Shown: positions 1 to 9,000 of the stretch, in pieces
How the letters are laid out: each line of letters opens with the position of its first letter
Position numbering within the stretch: position 1 is the stretch's first letter
Origin: Humimonas sp964465015
GTDB lineage: Bacteria > Gemmatimonadota > Gemmatimonadetes > Palauibacterales > Palauibacteraceae
Direction of reading: 5' to 3'
Assembly: GCA_964465015.1 (NCBI GenBank)
Contig: CAYXHP010000080.1
Span: 1-64,000 of the forward strand
Length of the DNA: 64,000 bases
The notes under the pieces: generated by a model
Seen by the model: the letters and a program-made list of their open reading frames with translations, nothing else
Told to the model about the DNA's origin: nothing
The model's database searches: none
Program-made: the position numbers and the translations under genes

Positions 1-654
1 GGGTGGGCCGTGGACACCGGCGACCCCGGGCGCCGCATGCCGATCGCCGAGGCGTTCCAGGCCGCCGAGGCCGAGCACGGCACGCTGGGCTCCGTGGGCC
101 ACTACAACACCCCAAAGGACACGCACGGCGACTACCGGGGCGGCACGATCGGCGCCTCTCCCGCCTACAGCTCCACCGCGCACGTGGCCGAGGTCGAGGT
201 CGACCCCGACACCGGCTTCGTGGCCGTGAAGACCATCTGGGTGGCCCACGACTGCGGCCACGCCCTCAATCCCACCCTGGTCGAGGGCCAGATGGAGGGC
301 TCGGCGTACATGGGCTTCGCCGAGGCCATCCTGGAGCACCAGCTGTTCAAGGACGGCGGGCACGGGAAGGCCGGGCTGCACGACGGCCCGTCGCTCCTGG
401 ACTACCGGATCCCCACGTCGATGGACTGCCCCGACTTCCTGGCGCTCATCGTCGAGGAGAACGACCCCGAGGGCCCCTACGGCGCCAAGGAGGCCGGCGA
501 GGGCCCGCTCCACCCCTCCCTGCCCGCCATCGCCAACGCCATCTACGACGCGGTGGGCGTCCGCATGGACCGGCTCCCGTTCACGCCCGCGCGCGTGTGG
601 CGCGCGATCCGGGAGAAGCGGGCCGCGGAGATGGGCGAGGCGGAGGTGGCGTAG
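1..654 (+). CDS. Molybdenum hydroxylase large subunit (xanthine dehydrogenase / 4-hydroxybenzoyl-CoA reductase alpha type), 3' fragment
   Basis: This is the C-terminal 217 residues of a molybdopterin-binding subunit; the frame is open at the left edge, so the start lies outside the window. Near the C-terminus is GPYGAKEAGEGP, which carries the family's active-site glutamate, followed by PAIANAIYDAVGVR, a hallmark of the C-terminal cofactor domain. Such subunits bind the Mo cofactor and hydroxylate or reduce an aromatic or heterocyclic substrate, together with a [2Fe-2S] subunit and an FAD subunit. The GPYGAKEAGEG wording resembles the HcrA branch, but the substrate cannot be read from this piece. 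An HcrB-like FAD subunit lies 44 kb away at 45065-46051; whether the two pair is unknown. Confidence 0.9.
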   Translation, partial: GWAVDTGDPGRRMPIAEAFQAAEAEHGTLGSVGHYNTPKDTHGDYRGGTIGASPAYSSTAHVAEVEVDPDTGFVAVKTIWVAHDCGHALNPTLVEGQMEGSAYMGFAEAILEHQLFKDGGHGKAGLHDGPSLLDYRIPTSMDCPDFLALIVEENDPEGPYGAKEAGEGPLHPSLPAIANAIYDAVGVRMDRLPFTPARVWRAIREKRAAEMGEAEVA

Positions 655-710
655 GCTTTCGGGGAGGAAAGGGACTCCGTGTCCCGGTCGGCCCACTCAG
701 GCCAGCCCTT

Positions 711-737
711 TTTTAACGTCCCCACCCCGCGTTAAAA
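711..737. promoter_or_regulatory. 27-bp palindrome 1 upstream of fic
   Basis: The left arm TTTTAACGT at 711-719 and right arm GCGTTAAAA at 729-737 enclose 9 bp. The inner 8 bp of each arm match perfectly. It has the same format as the palindrome at 752-778, with centres 41 bp apart, about four helical turns. This suggests two dimer-binding sites for a regulator, possibly the winged-helix tail of the Fic protein encoded just downstream. Symmetry and position are seen directly; regulator identity is inferred. Confidence 0.65.
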
Positions 738-751
738 TTTCTGGCCGATTC

Positions 752-778
752 TTTTAACGCCCACCGTCGGCGTTAAAA
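752..778. promoter_or_regulatory. 27-bp palindrome 2 upstream of fic
   Basis: This is a perfect 9-bp inverted repeat, TTTTAACGC at 752-760 and GCGTTAAAA at 770-778, with a 9-bp spacer. It ends 40 bp before the fic start codon and repeats the format of the palindrome at 711-737. It probably overlaps or flanks the fic promoter, since the A/T-rich arms stand out in very G+C-rich DNA. It does not look like an intrinsic terminator because the stem is A/T-rich and no T-run follows the right arm. Confidence 0.65.
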
Positions 779-818
779 TCTTGTTCAGCGTGGTTGCGTT
801 GCCGGAGCCTAACGCATT

Positions 819-1964
819 GTGAAACCGGACGATCTGGGCAGCAACGCCCCCGGCCGCATCGTGCCCGTCACCGGCATGCTCGGCGTCGAGTGCGCTTTCG
901 TACCGGCACCGCTGCCGCCGTCCTGGACGTGGCCGGACAGGCTCTGGCCTCTCCTGACCACGGCCCGAGAGGACCTGGCTCGGCTGGATGGGACCGGCAA
1001 GAACGTCGTCAACCCGGACCTGGTGCTTCGGCCACTCCAGAATCGCGAGGCGCAGAAATCTTCGAGCCTCGAGGGGACGTACACGGACCCCGAGCAGCAG
1101 ATGCTCTTCGCGCTCGAGCCGACGGAGCCATCCTCCTCCACCGATCCGGCCAACGCTCAACGAGAGGTGTTCAACTACGCCCAGGCGCTCCAGCTTCGAC
1201 GCAGCCGGGATGAGCTTCCTCTGTCACTTCGTCTCATTCGGGAGCTGCATAGGGTCCTCATGAGCGGAGTGCGCGGCTCGGATCGCCAGCCAGGCGAGTT
1301 TCGTCGCTTGCAGAACCAGATCGGACGGCCTCCCCGGTACGTTCCGCCACCGGCCAACCTGCTCCCGGAGCTCCTCGACAACTTCGAGAAGTACCTGCAC
1401 GTTCGAAACGGGCTCGATCCACTCGTCCGGGCCTTCGTGGCGCACTACCAGTTCGAGGCGATTCATCCGTTCATGGACGGGAACGGTCGCGTCGGTCGCC
1501 TTCTCCTGGCCCTCTGCATCGCCGACTGGTGCGGCTTATCGAACCAGTGGCTGTACATGAGCGCCTACTTCGACCGCAACAAGGACGAATACATCGACCG
1601 GCTGTTCGAGGTCAGCACCTCCGGAGCCTGGGACGCGTGGATCGAGTTCTGCCTCAGGGGCGTCGCGGAGCAGGCCCGAGACACCACTCGTCGATACGAG
1701 CAGCTCATCGAGCTGCATCGGCAGTTCCACTCACGAGTGAACGAATCGGGTGGAAGCGTTCGGTTATCGCACCTGGTGGACCAACTGTTCCTCTCGCCGG
1801 TCCTTCAGGTGACCACCACCCGGGACCTCCTGGACGTGACGTATCCGACAGCACGTTCGGATCTTAGGAAGCTCGCCGACTTGCAGATCATCCATGAACT
1901 GACGGGAGCCCGGCAGATCGCCTATTGGTGCCGGCCGATCTTCGACGTGATCTATCAGGACTAG
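819..1964 (+). CDS. fic: Fic domain protein (predicted AMP transferase) with C-terminal winged helix
   Basis: 381 residues. The catalytic Fic motif HPFMDGNGRVGR spans residues 216-227, with His216 as the predicted base for transfer of AMP from ATP to a target hydroxyl. An N-terminal SSSLEG at residues 81-86 fits the inhibitory motif (S/T)xxxE(G/N), so this should be a class II Fic whose Glu85 blocks ATP until displaced. The last ~70 residues look like a winged helix-turn-helix, as in many stand-alone Fic proteins. The start is GTG with GGAG 11 bp upstream; ATG 876-878 is an alternative. The stop TAG is followed at once by the Shine-Dalgarno of the DUF4236 gene, so the two are probably co-transcribed. 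The twin palindromes at 711-778 suggest autoregulation. The target is unknown. Confidence 0.9.
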   Translation: MKPDDLGSNAPGRIVPVTGMLGVECAFVPAPLPPSWTWPDRLWPLLTTAREDLARLDGTGKNVVNPDLVLRPLQNREAQKSSSLEGTYTDPEQQMLFALEPTEPSSSTDPANAQREVFNYAQALQLRRSRDELPLSLRLIRELHRVLMSGVRGSDRQPGEFRRLQNQIGRPPRYVPPPANLLPELLDNFEKYLHVRNGLDPLVRAFVAHYQFEAIHPFMDGNGRVGRLLLALCIADWCGLSNQWLYMSAYFDRNKDEYIDRLFEVSTSGAWDAWIEFCLRGVAEQARDTTRRYEQLIELHRQFHSRVNESGGSVRLSHLVDQLFLSPVLQVTTTRDLLDVTYPTARSDLRKLADLQIIHELTGARQIAYWCRPIFDVIYQD

Positions 1965-1975
1965 AGGAGGCCCTG

Positions 1976-3193
1976 ATGGCTCTCCGATTCAGGCGTTCGC
2001 TCAAATTGGCGCCCGGGGTGCGTCTCAACCTGAGCAAGAGCGGCCTGAGCGTGTCGGCGGGGGTCCGCGGCGCGAGGATCACCACAGGCAAGCGCGGCAC
2101 CTACGCCAACGTCGGAATTCCGGGAACCGGCATCTACGCCCGGGAGAGGATCGGGGGGAGGAAGCCCGGCGTAGGAGCCGCGAAGTCAGGGCAGGCCGGA
2201 GGCCCAGGGGTCACCGTCAAGTTCTCCTTGAACGACGACGGATCCGTCGACCTGACGGACGCATCCGGTCGTCCGCTTCCGGCCTCGTTGCAGCGACGAG
2301 CAAGAAAGGAGGCCCGTGGAGCCATCGAGGTATGGCTCGAGAAGCAGTGCGAACACTGGAATCAGGGCATCCGCGACATCCTGGAGTTGCATCTGCAGAC
2401 GCCGCCTCCCAGGCCCCCAGCCGCCTTCGAGACGCGGCCGTTCAACGTCGCGGAGCCGAGTCCCCCGAAGCCCCTGAAGCCCGCCATTCTCGACCGAATC
2501 GTTCGCAGCCGGAAGGAGCGTCTCGCGGAAAAGAACCACTCGCGGCGCCGCAAGTACGAGCTAGAGCACGAAACGTGGGAAGGCGCCCGGAAGGAGCACG
2601 AGCGTGCTCAGGAGGATCGGGCCGAACGGTTCGCCCGGGCTCAGAGTGGCCACGTCGATGCGATGGCGGCCGTTCTCCACGACGATCTGGCTACCCTGGC
2701 GTGGCCTCGCCAAACAGAGGTCTCCTTCGAGGTCGATCCGGAAGGTCGAGTCTGGCTCGACGTCGACCTGCCTGAGATCGAGGATCTACCGGCCGACAAA
2801 GCTTCCGTCTCGAAGCGGGGTCTCAGGATCCTCGTCAAGTCGAAGAGCGACACGCAGCGACGCCGGGAGTACATGCAGCACGTGCATGCGATCGGATTTC
2901 GTCTCGCGGGAGAGGTGTTTCATCTCCTGCCGACCGTGCCCGAGGTCGTGATCTCCGGGTATTCGCAACGGTCGGATCCAGCGACCGGCAACGTACGCGA
3001 CGAGTACCTGTACAGTGTCAAGATTCCGGTGGCGGGTTGGAGTAACATCAACTTTGACAACCTCGCGGCTCTCGACCTCCCGGATTGCTTCGCTCGCTTC
3101 GAGTTGCGCCGGAAGATGACCAAGACGGGGATCTTCAAGCCCATTAACCCATTTGAGCCGGATTCGAACGGATCTGTCATTGAGCGAACTTGA
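1976..3193 (+). CDS. DUF4236 domain protein
   Basis: 405 residues. The ATG at 1976 is preceded by GAGGAGG at 1964-1970, which overlaps the fic stop codon. The first ~60 residues are a clear DUF4236 domain (RFRRSLKLAPGVRLNLSKSG, then GTYANVGIPGTGIY). The middle (about residues 150-230) is charged and Lys/Arg/Glu-rich, probably coiled coil. The C-terminal ~170 residues look folded but match nothing I recognise. DUF4236 has no established function. Base composition is visibly less G+C-rich than the neighbours, which together with fic suggests a transferred cassette. The 3' end overlaps the next frame by 14 to 41 bp. Confidence 0.8.
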   Translation: MALRFRRSLKLAPGVRLNLSKSGLSVSAGVRGARITTGKRGTYANVGIPGTGIYARERIGGRKPGVGAAKSGQAGGPGVTVKFSLNDDGSVDLTDASGRPLPASLQRRARKEARGAIEVWLEKQCEHWNQGIRDILELHLQTPPPRPPAAFETRPFNVAEPSPPKPLKPAILDRIVRSRKERLAEKNHSRRRKYELEHETWEGARKEHERAQEDRAERFARAQSGHVDAMAAVLHDDLATLAWPRQTEVSFEVDPEGRVWLDVDLPEIEDLPADKASVSKRGLRILVKSKSDTQRRREYMQHVHAIGFRLAGEVFHLLPTVPEVVISGYSQRSDPATGNVRDEYLYSVKIPVAGWSNINFDNLAALDLPDCFARFELRRKMTKTGIFKPINPFEPDSNGSVIERT

Positions 3194-3821
3194 CGCGGCC
3201 GACTCGGAATTCGCCCCCTACGACCGGATCGCCGACCTCTGGCGGCGCGACCGACTGGCCACCTCCTTTCGCGAGCGGCGGTTCCTCGAGCGGCTGATCG
3301 ACGGTCTCCCGGAGGGCGCCCGCGTCCTGGACCTGGGGTGCGGCTTCGGGGAGCCGATCGGTCGCTTCCTGGTCGACGCGGGGCTGGAGGTGACCGGCGT
3401 GGACGCCTCCGGGCGCCTGCTGGAGCACGCCCGGCGCGCCCTGCCCGGGGCCACCTTCATCCCGGGCGACATGCGCACCGTGGAGGTCGCCGGTCCCTTC
3501 GACGCCATCGTCGCCTGGGACTCGGTCTTCCACCTTCCCCGGGACGACCACGCCGCCCTCTACCGGCGCATGGCGGGGTGGCTGCGGCCGGGCGGCCGGC
3601 TCCTCCTGTCCCTCGGCGGCTCGGGGGCCCCGGACTTCAGCTCGGAGATGCACGGCGTGCCCTTCTTCTACAGCGGGCACGAGCCGGACGAGGCGGTGGC
3701 GCTCCTGGAGTTGGCCGGCTTCCGGGTCGAGCACCGGGAGATCGACGACCCGACCTCGCGGGGGCACCTGGCGATCCTGGCGGTGCGGGAGGATCGAAGA
3801 TCAGCTGAGGCGCCCGCCTAG
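3153..3821 (+). CDS. Class I SAM-dependent methyltransferase
   Basis: About 222 residues with a Rossmann methyltransferase fold: motif I VLDLGCGFGEP, the acidic ribose-binding residue in VTGVDAS, and motif IV-type IVAWDSVFHLP. The FHLPRDDHAALYRRMAGWLR segment is typical of the small Methyltransf_11/25 group, whose substrates cannot be predicted from sequence. The start could be TTG 3153 or TTG 3180; both lie inside the end of the DUF4236 gene, so this gene may have lost its original promoter if the upstream cassette was inserted. It ends convergently with the CPBP remnant, the two stop codons overlapping by 4 bp. Confidence 0.82.
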   Translation: MSRIRTDLSLSELDAADSEFAPYDRIADLWRRDRLATSFRERRFLERLIDGLPEGARVLDLGCGFGEPIGRFLVDAGLEVTGVDASGRLLEHARRALPGATFIPGDMRTVEVAGPFDAIVAWDSVFHLPRDDHAALYRRMAGWLRPGGRLLLSLGGSGAPDFSSEMHGVPFFYSGHEPDEAVALLELAGFRVEHREIDDPTSRGHLAILAVREDRRSAEAPA

Positions 3822-4117
3822 CCTCCCCCGCCCATCCGGATGAACTGCGTCATGTCCAGGCAGAAGTGGAGGCACCAGAACCACACGATGTCGCGGGACC
3901 GCTGCAGGACGAGGATGACTCCCACGGCGAGCGCGGCGTCCAGGACCAGGTGCAGCAGCTCGGCCACGGAAGCGCCGCCGGAGACCAGGACCGGCACGTG
4001 TCCCGCCGCGAACAGGACGGCCACGACGATGGCGCTCCAGCGCGTTCCGAGATTCCGGAAGGAATCTGAAGGGAATCCCAGAGGAAGATCAAAGGCTGGT
4101 GTCGGGGCCATCGACAT
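3818..4117 (-). pseudogene. Truncated CPBP-family intramembrane metalloprotease (C-terminal part)
   Basis: 99 residues containing the last two CPBP (Abi/Rce1-type) motifs: FAAGH (motif 2) and HFCLDM (motif 3), each within a hydrophobic segment. Full-length CPBP proteases are about 200-280 residues and need the glutamate pair EExxxR of motif 1, which should lie just before GTRWSAIVV. Here that position is replaced by an unrelated MSMAPTPAFDLP stretch. The catalytic Glu pair is therefore missing and the gene is probably a remnant. It lies 75 bp downstream of the TolB/TPR gene on the same strand. Confidence 0.6.
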
Positions 4118-4192
4118 CGCCCGGGCACAGGCGGCAGCGGCTGGACCCCCCGACTCACGGGCCTCACGGGCGCGCCAGGGAGAGGCCGTAAC

Positions 4193-5971
4193 TCAGCTGC
4201 CCTCCCGCCGCGGCCAGGGCCACGGCCGGGCGAGCCTGCAGGCCTCGATCCCCAGGCCGCTCATGGCCATCCGGAAGCGGGCGTCGCTCCACAGCGGGTC
4301 GAACCTCGGGTTGCAACCGACGAACCCCCCGTGCTCGAAGAAGCGGTGCTGGCCGCCTCTGGACGTCAGGATCCGGACGAGCGGCTCCCGGTCCCCGAAC
4401 ACCAGGTCCGCGAACGCAGCGTCCACCTCGAAGGACGGGTCGGTTCCCGGCCGCCGGAGGTCCGCCCGCAGGCGCTCGGCCTCGTTCCACCGGTCCGCCG
4501 CGGCATAGGCCAGGACGAGGAGCGAGCCCAGCCGGGAGTCCTCGGGGTGGAGCCGTCTCCCGCGCTCCAGCGTACGCACCGCCTCCGCCGGCTTCCCGCC
4601 GAAGGCCTCGGCCAGGCCCACGACCTGCAAGGCGAGCTGGGACGTGGAGTCGATCTCCAGGGCTCTTTGGCCCACGGCCTCCGCCCCGGCGAAGTCGCGC
4701 TGGCCGAGGAGCCCCTCGCCGAGAAGGGTCGTGGCGGTCAGGGCGAAGGGATCGAGGTCGACGGCCCGCCGCAGCTCGGCCACGCCCTCGTCGGTCTTGC
4801 CGACGTTCAGGAGGTCGAAGCCCAGCCAGTGGCGCGCGGTGGCCGATGAAGGATCCAGGGCGGCGGCCGTCCGGTCGAGCTGGATCGCCTCGCGGAAGCG
4901 CATCCGCATCCCGAGGGACATCGCGAGCCCCAGGCGCGCCTCGGGGAGCGTCGAATCGAGCGCCACGGCCCGCGCGGCGGCGGCCGCGGTCGCGGCGGCG
5001 GCCGAATCCGACGGACCGGCCTCGAATACGGGGAGGACGCCGTAGGACAGGGCCAGCCCGGCCCAGGCCCGCGCGTACGTCGTGTCGCGCTCGACGGCCC
5101 GCCGGAAATCGTCGATCGCCATCCGGACGTCGGTGGCACCGCGCTTGTGGAAGTGGTAGAGGCCCTGCAGATAGAGGTCGTGCGCCTCGGGATCCGAGGT
5201 CTCCTGCCGGGCGAGCCCGCCCTGGACGCGTCCCTCGGTGAGCCGGACCTGCAGCACCTCCACGATCGCACGGCTGATCTCGTCCTGCACGGCGAAGACG
5301 TGGCTCAGCCGGCGGTCGTACGTCTCGCTCCACCGGGTGTATCCGGTCCGCGCCTCCACGAGCTGGGCGGAGATGCGGACGCGCTCGCCCTCCCGCCGAA
5401 CGCTACCCTCCAGGAGGTTCTCCACGTGGAGGGCCCGCCCGATGGAGTCCGCCGGCACCGCACGGTCCCGGAAGCTGAAGGAGGAGGTGCGGCCCGCCAC
5501 GTGGAGCCCGGGGAGACGCGCGAGCACGTCCAGGAGCTCCTCCGCGAGCCCGTCCGAGAAGTACGCCTGGTCGTGGGCGGGGCTGAGGTCCAGGAAGGGG
5601 AGCACGGCGATGGACCCCTGCTCGGCCGGTACCGACGGTGCGGCCGTCGCCGTCGTCGTCGACCCGGTGGAGGCTTTCCAGTCCACCCTGGCCACGACCA
5701 CGCCCGCCACGAGCAGGAGGCCTCCCAGGAGCACGATCTCGGCGGACCCGGCCCGCTGCTGGCCCTTCTCCCCGTGGAACCAGGCGAGGACGAGCGCCGC
5801 CGGGAAGCCGAGGCCCAGGAGGATCGCCAGGACGCGGACCGTCCCGGGGGGCCAGTCGAAGGCGCCCGCCAGCAGGCTGACCACCTGCAAGCAGAGCCAG
5901 CCGGCGGCCAGGTACGCCAGCGCCCACTGAACGATCTTGCGCTCGCGAACGTGCAGGAACCGAGGAGGCAT
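4193..5971 (-). CDS. Membrane-anchored TolB/FlgO-like and TPR protein
   Basis: 592 residues. There are probably three N-terminal membrane segments (about residues 14-34, 43-63 and 78-94), then a TolB-N/FlgO-like domain (IAVLPFLDLSPAHDQAYFSD, about 122-230), then TPR repeats to about residue 540. This is the architecture that often follows a CadC-type or adenylate cyclase-type output domain in multi-sensor proteins of Gemmatimonadota and Acidobacteriota. Here no DNA-binding or kinase domain is present, so it is probably a membrane-tethered protein interaction module. It lies 92 bp downstream of the BNR propeller gene on the same strand and could be co-transcribed with it. Confidence 0.8.
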   Translation of the reverse strand: MPPRFLHVRERKIVQWALAYLAAGWLCLQVVSLLAGAFDWPPGTVRVLAILLGLGFPAALVLAWFHGEKGQQRAGSAEIVLLGGLLLVAGVVVARVDWKASTGSTTTATAAPSVPAEQGSIAVLPFLDLSPAHDQAYFSDGLAEELLDVLARLPGLHVAGRTSSFSFRDRAVPADSIGRALHVENLLEGSVRREGERVRISAQLVEARTGYTRWSETYDRRLSHVFAVQDEISRAIVEVLQVRLTEGRVQGGLARQETSDPEAHDLYLQGLYHFHKRGATDVRMAIDDFRRAVERDTTYARAWAGLALSYGVLPVFEAGPSDSAAAATAAAAARAVALDSTLPEARLGLAMSLGMRMRFREAIQLDRTAAALDPSSATARHWLGFDLLNVGKTDEGVAELRRAVDLDPFALTATTLLGEGLLGQRDFAGAEAVGQRALEIDSTSQLALQVVGLAEAFGGKPAEAVRTLERGRRLHPEDSRLGSLLVLAYAAADRWNEAERLRADLRRPGTDPSFEVDAAFADLVFGDREPLVRILTSRGGQHRFFEHGGFVGCNPRFDPLWSDARFRMAMSGLGIEACRLARPWPWPRREGS

Positions 5972-6063
5972 AGCGCGGCCGATGCCCGGCGATCGCCGGG
6001 CCGAGGGAGACAGCGTGCCGCGGAGAAATCTACGCGAGCGGCCCGCGTCTCACCATGCTGTCG

Positions 6064-9000
6064 TCAGGGTGACGACCCCACGTACGGCGCGCCCGCCTCG
6101 CGAAGCAGCGCGTCGAGCCCGGCCACCGGGCCCTGCTCCACCGCCCGCAGCCGCTCCAGCTGGGCGTCGAGCCGGTCCGAGAGCCACTGGAACGACTTCG
6201 CGTCGGCCTCCGTCGGCCCCGCATGCGCGCCCTGCACCATGTAGTTCATGGTGAGCAGCAGGTTGTAGAGCTGGATCGGGTAGTTCAGGGTCGACTCGCC
6301 GGCGTGGCAGTGGATGCAGATGAGCGAGGCGCGCACGGCCTCGAGCGAGTCGTGCGCGACGGCGGCGGCAGAGTCCACCCGGTCCGCGTAGGACTCGTGC
6401 GCGGCCGCGCTCTTCCAGCCCTGGATCCGGCTCTCGAGCGCGTCGATGCGCGCCACGCTCGCCGCGATGGTGTCGGCGGCCTGCCGCACGCGCGTGGCGA
6501 GCTCGAACTGGGCCCGCAGCTCGGCGGGCGTGACGCGCACCCGCGGGTCCTCCTTCACGGTGAACGGCTCCGAGTAACTCTTGCCGTCCACCGTGAGGCG
6601 CACGGTGTACGTGCCGGGCAGCGCCAGGGGCCCGTCGTACGTGCCCTCGTCGTTGACGATGCCGTGGATCCGGCGCACGTCGGGATAACGCAGGTTCCAC
6701 ACGAAGCGGTTGAGTCCGGCCCGGTCGGGCACGATCGAGTCGGAGGGCGTGAAGGAGGCGCTGTCGGCGAGGCCCTCGATGCGGGCGCGCTCGCGCCGGG
6801 CGAGCACGGAGTCGCGCGCGGCGGTGGCGGCGGCGCTGCGGAACTCGGGCCGCTGTGGAGGCTCCTGCTCGCTGGTGAAGCTGCGGATCACCGTGCCGGC
6901 CGAGTCCAGGAACGCCAGCTCGACCTTCCCTTTCGGCCGTGAGGCCAGCGCGTAATCGACGATCACGCCGTCCGGCGGGTTCTGGCCCGCGTCGCGCGGC
7001 CGGAAGAAGCCGCCTCCGTAGCCGGCGAAGCGGACGGACGTGTCGGGCGGAAACAGCGTGACCGCCGCGCCCTGCGTCGACGCCCACCGGCGCAGCGGCC
7101 GGATGTCGTCCAGCACCCAGAAGGCACGGCCGTGCGTCGCGGCGACCAGGTCGCCGTCGCGGATGGCCAGGTCCCGCACGGAGACCGTCGGCAGGTCGAG
7201 CTGCAGGGAGCGCCAGTGCGCGCCATCGTCCAGGGACACGTAAACGCCCGTCTCCGTGCCGGCGAACAGCAGGCCCCTTGTCACCGGGTCCTGGCGGATG
7301 GTGCGCGTGTAGGCGCCCACCGGGATCCCCGCGTCGATGCGGGTCCAGCTCCGGCCGTAGTCCGTCGTGCGGTACAGGTACGGGTGGAAGTCGTCCTGCT
7401 GGTAATGGTTGGCCGCCAGGTAGGCCGTCCCGGCGTCGAAGTGGGAGGGCTCGATGATGCTGATCCGGGCGAACTCCGGCAGCCCCCTGGGCGTGACGTC
7501 CGTCCACGTGGCCCCGTCGTCGGTCGAGACGTGGACCAGGCCGTCGTCCGATCCGGCCCACAGCACGCCGGCCTTCACGGGCGACTCGGCGAACGCGAAG
7601 ATGGTGGCGTACCACTCCGTGCCGGTCATGTCGCGGGTGATCTCGCCGCCCACCGGGCCCATGGTCGCAGGGTCGTGGCGCGTCAGGTCGGGGCTGATCT
7701 TCCGCCAGCTCTGCCCCTCGTCGGTGCTCTTGAAGACGTACTGCGCCGTCGTGTACAGCGTGCTGGGATCGTTCGGCGAGAACAGGATCGGGAAGGTCCA
7801 CTGGAAGCGGTAGGGCACGTCCGCGGCGGCGTACCCGTCCCAGTTGTTGAGCCACACCGAGACGTCGCGGCTCTGCCCGGTCTCCTTCACCCACCGGGTC
7901 ATGGTGCCCATGTAGTCGCCGGCGAACACCGTGTCGGGCGAGCCCGGCTTGGGCGCGATGTAGCCCGCCTCGCCACCGCCCACGGGATGCCAGTCCTCGG
8001 TCGTGATGGCGCCGTGGTCGCTGCGGCTCACGATCGAGACGGTCGAATTGTCCTGCTGGGCGCCGTAGATGCGGTACGGGAACCGGTCGTCCGTGATGAC
8101 GTGATAGAACTGCGAGGTGGGCTGGTTGGCCTGCGTGCTCCACGTGCGGCCGCCGTCCATGCTGATCGTGGCGCCGCCGTCGTTCCCCTCGATCATGCGG
8201 TCCGGGTTCGCCGGGTCGATCCACAGGAGGTGGTCGTCGCCGTGCGGCGCGCGCACGCGCGAGAAGTCGTGGCCGCCGTCGATGGAGTGATACGTGCCCA
8301 GGTTCAGCACCCAGACGCCATCCGAGTCCGTGGGATCAGCGCTCACGCCCGAGAAGTACCACGGCCGCACCATGAACTGCGGGTCCGCGTTCACCCGGTC
8401 CCAGCTTCGCCCTCCGTCGTCGGAGCGGAAGATGCCGCCCGTCGAGTCCGGAGCCTCGATGCTGGCGTACACGCGCTGCGGATCCGCGCCCGAGACGGAG
8501 ACGCCGATGCGGCCGATCGGGCCGGGCGGGAAGCCTTCCGTGTCGTTCAGGTCCGTCCAGTGGTCGCCGCCGTCGGTCGTCTTCCACAGCCCGCTGCGGC
8601 CGCCGCCGGCGCTGAAGCCCCAGGGAGTGCGCTCGAACTTCCACATGGCGGCGTAGATCACGCGCGGGTTGGTCGGGTCCATGGCCAGATCGATGGCGCC
8701 CGTGCTGTCGTTGAGGAACAGCACCTTCTTCCAGGTCGCGCCGCCATCGGTCGAGCGGAACACGCCGCGCTCGGCATTGGGGCCGAAGGCGTGACCGAGC
8801 GCCGCCACGTACACGCGGTTCGCGTCGTCGGGGTCCACGACGATGTCGGCGATGTGACGACTGTCCTCGAGACCGACGCGCGTCCACGTCCGGCCGGCGT
8901 CCGTCGAGCGGAACATGCCCTGGCCGTACGTCATGTCCTCCCGAGGGTCGGACTCGCCGCCGCCCACGTACACGACGTCGGGATCCGACGGAGCGACCGC

